Shown: positions 61,301 through 64,000 of the stretch, piece after piece | How the letters are laid out: every line of letters starts with the position of its first letter | How positions within the stretch are numbered: position 1 is the first letter of the stretch | Position numbers and translations under genes: made by a program | Notes under the pieces: model-generated | The model's input: the letters and a program-made list of their open reading frames with translations, nothing else | Databases searched by the model: none | Told to the model about the DNA's origin: nothing | Origin: Beaufortia kweichowensis | Lineage: Eukaryota > Chordata > Actinopteri > Cypriniformes > Gastromyzontidae | Assembly (NCBI GenBank): GCA_019155185.1 | Contig: CM032800.1 | Span: forward strand, 17,504,938 to 17,568,937 | Length of the DNA: 64,000 nucleotides | Direction: 5' to 3'

Positions 61301-63358
61301 ACCCAGATCAACGCGCTCACTAACCCAGATCAACGCGCTCACTAACAACACAGGCCACTAACAGATCAGCGGCTCACTAACCCAGATCAACGCGCTCACT
61401 AACCCAGATCAACGCGCTCACTAACCCAGATCAACGCGCTCACTAACGCAGATCAACGCGCTTACTAACCCATGAAAAATTCTGGCTCCCATCACCCCAC
61501 CTCAGAGCGTTTTTTCCACGCTTTTTTTCAGTTTTCAGTTTTTTCAGTTTTCCGGAGCTTTTGTCCAGGCGCAGAGAGTTGAAAAAGCGCTGTTCCCCTT
61601 TAAACGCTGTCAAGTGTTTTCAGTCGTGTTAACACACTCCAGTGGAGTCAACAGCTAATAGTGAAGCCAAAAGAAAGATATGCCTCGTCATATTTCCTGC
61701 TTTTAAAGAACCAGAACCTGACTGTGTGACCTTATATACAGCTTTTCTCCTTCCATTCCCAAACCGATCCATCTTCTATATAACATCTGGTGCCACAGCT
61801 GTAGTTTAGTTTTTCCGTCTGATCTTCTGCGCCCCCGCATGTCCTGTGCGGCCCACACTTTGACAATCACTGCCATAATCTGTTCCACGCTGGGAATTGT
61901 GCATTATTTAGGGTGGAAACCTCTGTTTAAAAGAGTCTTCGTTTCTGTAGATCAGAAGGGGTGTGGCGTGTACTGAGATCACTCTGTTAGACCACATCTG
62001 TCATAAATGTATTCTTGTGGCTTTTGACAGGATATGCTCTAATCATTTCCTTCTTCCTTTACTTCTTTAAACAGATAGAGTGACATCGGTTAACGGGACT
62101 CATGATGTAAAGAGTGCATCACACAAGGTAAGACAAAAAACATGACTATGCTTTCAGATCTACTGCCCTGACAATGAGATTGATTTCAATGCATTAAATA
62201 ATGCACTTTACAGGACAGGAACGGGAACCAGCTACTGGATAAGACATTAAATGAGGTACGTCTTTATTTGTCTTGAATTAATAACATTGACCAATCAGCT
62301 GGAAGACTGAAGTCTTTATTTAATCTACTTTATTTTCAGTAGACATTCATTGCTTTAAAAATGGACTGTTTTTGGATTATTTTAGAAGAACCAAATTTTT
62401 GTTGTATTGTGATATAAATCCATTAAAAGAAATGATTTTATGTCTGCTTTACACAGAAATGAATTCTGCTCGTGTTTTATGAAAAAGACCGCATGTAAAT
62501 TCTGCCCAATCATATGATATACAGTAGAAACAAACATGTATTTTAAATAGAGAGTCAGATAGCTGAAGATCACACCATCAGAGCGCTATAGTGAAAGCAG
62601 CTTAAGTCATATTGGTGTGACGTGACATTAGCTGTGTGTGTGTTTCAGGAGGTGTGTCAGAGACTTGTGAACCTCAGCACACAGCTGCATGCTCTACAGG
62701 TGAGATTCACAACGTTCATGACTTTCATTCAGCTGATGTCTCAGAAGAGCTTTGTCATCTCAGTGTGTCTTTCAGGCTGCAGTGATCCGACAGGACTCGT
62801 TCCTGGAGCTATACATGCAGGAGGACTCGTGTCACGCTCCGCTGCGGGACGCCGTGCCGGATACACGGGGAGATCTGGCACAGCTGCAGCGCAAATACAA
62901 CCTGCTACAGGAGGAAGTGATACGACTGCGTGCCACCCAAGACAAGCAAAAGATGGCAGACAGGGCACCAAACCAGCTGGAAAAACAATTTCCAAAGCTA
63001 CGTATCAAAGACGACCCGGATTCCAAAGACACACGTGAGCCATTGATCTCAAAGGAAATGGCAGATCAGTTGAATGGTGTACAGGAGGATAGTGAGACGG
63101 CAGACAGTTCCAGAGGTGAGTCTCTTCATCTATCCTCCATCTCTGCCTGAGCTATAGGTATGGATAGCACATACAACAGGCTTCGTTTCTGTCTTATTTT
63201 TTGACTTTGGGCTGAAATCCGAGATGTTTGTTTCTGTGCTTCTCCGTACCGCGTGCGTGTGGTTTTGTCTGGTACACAGTGCTTCACGCTGGTTTGTGTG
63301 TTTAGATCTGCAGGATATCCCAGAGGAGAGCGAGTGTGCCACTGAATCTCACAGTTAA
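35661..63358 (+). CDS. arhgef2: Rho/Rac guanine nucleotide exchange factor 2 (GEF-H1), 21 coding exons
   Basis: Microtubule-associated exchange factor that loads GTP on RhoA when released from microtubules. Exons: 35661-35726, 48326-48488, 52254-52321, 54976-55039, 55224-55356, 55750-55859, 55939-56082, 56157-56407, 56883-57008, 57132-57249, 57981-58232, 58334-58410, 58503-58675, 60222-60289, 60427-60615, 60700-60765 (or 60804), 62075-62127, 62214-62255, 62649-62699, 62776-63115, 63306-63358. Joined length 2607 nt, 868 residues (human about 986). C1 zinc domain about 47-94, DH about 246-440, PH about 475-580, C-terminal coiled-coil region about 720-780, tail LQDIPEESECATESHS like the human end. 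Nearly every segment aligns with ARHGEF2 rather than AKAP13 or ARHGEF18. Confidence 0.95.
35883..36260. repeat. GT, GC and CT microsatellites in arhgef2 intron 1
   Basis: (TG)n at about 35883-35912, a run of GCs at about 36107-36120, and about 75 bp of (CT)n at 36180-36255. Three different dinucleotide tracts lie within 400 bp just after exon 1. Confidence 0.92.
36261..38365. other. arhgef2 intron 1, 5' part
   Basis: No exon. The segment from about 37300 (aaaaagtgacctattatgcc, then tctttggtgtccccagag) is like a common cypriniform DNA-transposon end; its other end was not found. The rest is AT-rich with scattered short frames that do not resemble proteins. Confidence 0.5.
38891..40269. mobile_element. 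Fold-back (MULE-like) element with long inverted arms and 10-bp target duplication
   Basis: Left arm about 38891-39341. Right arm about 39420-39458 plus 39869-40269. The arms are inverted copies of each other; a 69-residue chance frame in each differs at only 3 positions. The direct repeat cataactctc flanks the element (38881-38890 and 40270-40279). Removing the element and one repeat makes the Crypton frame continuous (ELLHNSPHLSPD). Long arms and a 9-10 bp duplication fit Mutator-like elements. It has no transposase. The unpaired loop is only about 75 bp. Confidence 0.82.
39459..39863 (+). mobile_element. LINE 3' fragment inserted in the fold-back arm
   Basis: 405 bp with the 5-bp duplication attag on both sides (39454-39458, 39864-39868). 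The translation contains the end of a fish LINE reverse transcriptase protein (HFSPSCRLVNGTEAF-type; in another frame LPSGKRYRSIRS and FFPQAIRLLN), then a 3' tail with ccttggtcctggagaaacg. 5' truncation is typical of LINE insertion. Confidence 0.75.
40796..41485. other. arhgef2 intron 1, no feature seen
   Basis: AT-rich sequence between the Crypton relic and the next transposon. No coding or repeat family recognised. Confidence 0.45.
41486..43882. mobile_element. DNA transposon with cagtgtttcccc termini, containing a second element
   Basis: Inverted ends cagtgtttcccctag and taggggaaacactg, flanked by atgtt on both sides (41481-41485 and 43883-43887). The termini are hAT-like; a 5-bp duplication occurs in some hAT subgroups. 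No intact transposase. AT-rich tracts at about 43140-43270 and 43420-43445 are inside it. It contains the element at 41951-43086. Confidence 0.65.
41951..43086. mobile_element. Nested DNA element with agggatgggta termini
   Basis: Ends agggatgggtatcgttaagg and (inverted) ccgggtttcggtacccatccct. About 1.14 kb, no transposase recognised. The flanking target duplication is decayed: caggagc against cagtggc. It resembles common fish hAT MITEs with GGGTATCG termini. Confidence 0.6.
43888..46950. other. arhgef2 intron 1, middle-3' part
   Basis: No exon found. AT-rich with several short frames. The stretch 44950-45420 has a less AT-rich, possibly LTR-like composition, but no borders could be defined. 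Confidence 0.4.
46963..47921 (-). mobile_element. PIF/Harbinger-like element remnant
   Basis: Ends are partly inverted (tgcctttttta...caccaaaagcg at the left; tttgtgtgaatggggc at the right). On the minus strand at about 47469-47250 is KLRLDEECFQRYLRMTGAQL, the N-terminal motif of Harbinger (HARBI1-type) nucleases. The frame is short and broken and lacks the catalytic DDE region. About 960 bp. Borders are approximate and the target duplication unclear. Confidence 0.6.
48489..52253. other. arhgef2 intron 2
   Basis: Contains an (AG)n tract at about 48830-48878, an (AAAAT)n tract at about 51455-51482, and degraded DNA-transposon pieces (for example around 48600-49230 and 49735-50210, where ggttgcaccagg and an inverted ggtgcaaccc suggest decayed ends). 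No exon. Confidence 0.5.
52632..54598. mobile_element. Decayed hAT-like element in arhgef2 intron 3
   Basis: Left end gatgtatgatattggat...gatatgctgatat and right end (inverted) atatcggcatacggataatatcatgcatc. These match after reverse complementing with several substitutions. About 2 kb, no transposase frame. It hosts the smaller MITE at 53716-54036. Confidence 0.55.
53716..54036. mobile_element. hAT MITE with TAGGGGTGT ends
   Basis: 321 bp, ends taggggtgt and acaccccta, flanked by 8-bp target copies attcttat (53708-53715) and attctgat (54037-54044), seven of eight identical. The interior is rich in atcgaat/aatcgat motifs. Nested inside the element at 52632-54598. Confidence 0.75.
54976..56082 (+). 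CDS. arhgef2: arhgef2 exons 4-7: linker before the DH domain
   Basis: Exons 54976-55039, 55224-55356, 55750-55859 and 55939-56082. The linker has the family motifs RPSSAIYPSETLRQSLLGSR, SLNKSVSTNNIAG, DDSPLGLRRILSHSTDSLN and KDFEADSWSMAVDSSYL, all strongly conserved against human ARHGEF2. Ser-rich segments in this region are phosphorylation targets in the family. Phases are consistent across all four junctions. Confidence 0.93.
56157..57249 (+). CDS. arhgef2: arhgef2 exons 8-10: most of the DH catalytic domain
   Basis: Exons 56157-56407 (ELIQTELNHVRTLRIMEGVF, the first conserved DH helix), 56883-57008 (FSGQNAEEMRKCYVEFCSRH, ending RFQHFIR) and 57132-57249 (RVSRGSLLRRHGVQE, ILLVTQRITKYPVLIQ, the signature DH helix that contacts the GTPase). 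The acceptor of exon 9 is the AG at 56881-56882, upstream of a second AG at 56888-56889; using the second one would lose Phe-Ser and break the frame. The open frame continues through the 57009-57131 intron, but the intron is required by homology. Confidence 0.93.
57981..58675 (+). CDS. arhgef2: arhgef2 exons 11-13: end of DH and PH domain
   Basis: Exon 57981-58232 finishes the DH domain (VDQQVQELERAQRLQEIQSR) and starts the PH domain (ELLRRRLIHEGTLLWKTA). Exon 58334-58410 has VQVLLMTDILVFMQEKDQKY. Exon 58503-58675 has VLCLQNLIVRNIANQERGMF and the PH C-terminal helix KTWMKIIQQTVS. The last exon must use the weak donor at 58676 (AA followed by gtcaga) to stay in frame with CPSRDEF in the next exon, although a more consensus-like gtgagc donor lies 8 nt upstream. 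Confidence 0.92.
58725..60160. repeat. 31-33 bp minisatellite in arhgef2 intron 13
   Basis: About 43 tandem units with core cacctaacac(ac)tgatcatc then tccacacagtcaa; length varies through an optional AC. It begins about 50 bp after the exon 13 donor and ends about 60 bp before exon 14. Both ends carry a non-unit sequence, gtttcggaaagtcaac (58759-58774 and about 60142-60157). The open frames on either strand reflect the repeat. Confidence 0.95.
60222..63358 (+). CDS. arhgef2: arhgef2 exons 14-21: C-terminal region
   Basis: Exon 14 carries CPSRDEFPLIETEDKALLRR, near-identical to human. Exons 15-17 are a divergent linker. Exon 18 (DRNGNQLLDK) and exon 19 (EVCQRLVNLSTQLHALQ) match human exons. 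Exon 20 (62776-63115) holds a coiled-coil stretch (DLAQLQRKYNLLQEEVIRLR), shorter than in human, then a charged tail. Exon 21 gives DLQDIPEESE and stop TAA at 63356-63358. Exon 16 has two phase-1 donors, 60765 and 60804, the longer adding 13 residues. The human protein is longer in this region, so one or more segments are reduced. Confidence 0.9.
61120..61475. repeat. 22-bp CpG-containing minisatellite in arhgef2 intron 16
   Basis: About 14 units of cccagatcaacgcgctcacta. The central units are almost identical, the outer ones diverged or deleted (for example the stretch at 61170-61240 and 61346-61375). It lies between exons 16 and 17. Confidence 0.93.
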
Positions 63359-63900
63359 CATCACATCAACCTGAAGACATCTACCAAAAGCAGAAAAACT
63401 CACCTCGTCCACAAATGATGACTTCTGTAAAATAATGTTTATTCTATCGCATTTCATATTGAAGTAGTTTAGAACAGTTCGGACTGTTTTACATGTGTGT
63501 TTAATTTAAATCGTGCTGTATTTTTACAAGAAGTTTGTAAACCTTTTTAATGACTTGGATTTTAGCATTGATTACTCTGCTCTGAAATTCGGTCTCTTTT
63601 TAGTGGCTAAATGGATCGTAGTTGATCTGTGATCCATATGTGACCTGTGGATATGTTGAAGTTGAAGTAGTGTTGTGTAGATTTAAAGCCATTAATCTGA
63701 GACGTCACACTGCGTCTGTACTAAAAGTGATCCATGATAAAACTGTTGGAGCTCGCTCATTATACAGGAAAGAATTTGATATGTAAAAGAGTTTGTGTAC
63801 ATGTGAAGACAGAGCTGTTTAAATAGAACCTGTCAATCTGATGTCTGTCATATAGAACCGAAGATTAATGAGATCAAAAAATAAAAGCACGATTCCCTTA
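63359..63900 (+). other. arhgef2: arhgef2 3' UTR
   Basis: Non-coding sequence after the stop. A polyadenylation signal AATAAA lies at 63880-63885, followed by A/T-rich sequence. The rest of the window to 64000 holds nothing recognised. Confidence 0.7.
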
Positions 63901-64000
63901 ATCTGTTCATATCTTCGGTGCATTTTTACAACTTTCGCTTTTTAAAACTGCCCACATTTAATTGAACTAAGTGGAACAGCTGAGTAATGATGAATGGCAA

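Overview
The window is vertebrate nuclear DNA from a ray-finned fish, probably a cypriniform. This rests on intron-rich genes that align with vertebrate ZNF236, MBP (with its Golli exons) and ARHGEF2, on teleost-type repeats (tRNA-derived SINE, hAT, PIF-like, Crypton and LINE pieces), and on dense CA, CT and GT microsatellites. The species cannot be named from sequence alone.

Layout. 1-860: compound CA-rich minisatellite, in or upstream of a znf236 intron. 1008-13650 (+): the 3' part of znf236, 15 exons, 891 residues, 13 C2H2 fingers; the 5' end lies outside the window. 13651-15485: the tail-to-tail gap between znf236 and mbp. 15486-29330 (-): the mbp locus, with a short classic MBP (five coding exons, 120 residues) and an upstream Golli unit (three coding exons plus a probable non-coding CpG-rich first exon). 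29331-35330: head-to-head spacer between mbp and arhgef2, largely a three-level transposon nest. 35661-63358 (+): complete arhgef2 (GEF-H1), 21 coding exons, 868 residues, or 881 with a longer exon 16.

The genes are not an operon and do not share a pathway. znf236 next to mbp matches the ZNF236-MBP neighbourhood of human 18q23. MBP compacts myelin, Golli acts in oligodendrocyte and T-cell signalling, GEF-H1 links microtubules to RhoA, and ZNF236 is a nuclear zinc-finger protein. All exon joins below were made by hand from GT/AG signals and reading phase; the three coding totals come out as whole codons (2676, 363 and 2607 nt).

The most unusual structures are: (1) a znf236 exon whose body and splice donor recur about eight times in a tandem array just downstream; (2) a relic Crypton tyrosine recombinase split by a 1.38 kb fold-back element with a 10-bp target duplication, itself carrying a LINE tail with a 5-bp duplication; (3) a solo LTR inside a hAT element inside a TAA-targeting DNA element, all inside an older repeat whose uninterrupted copy is still present at about 4.9 kb; (4) an mbp exon in which the Golli and MBP reading frames are in the same phase but separated by stop codons.
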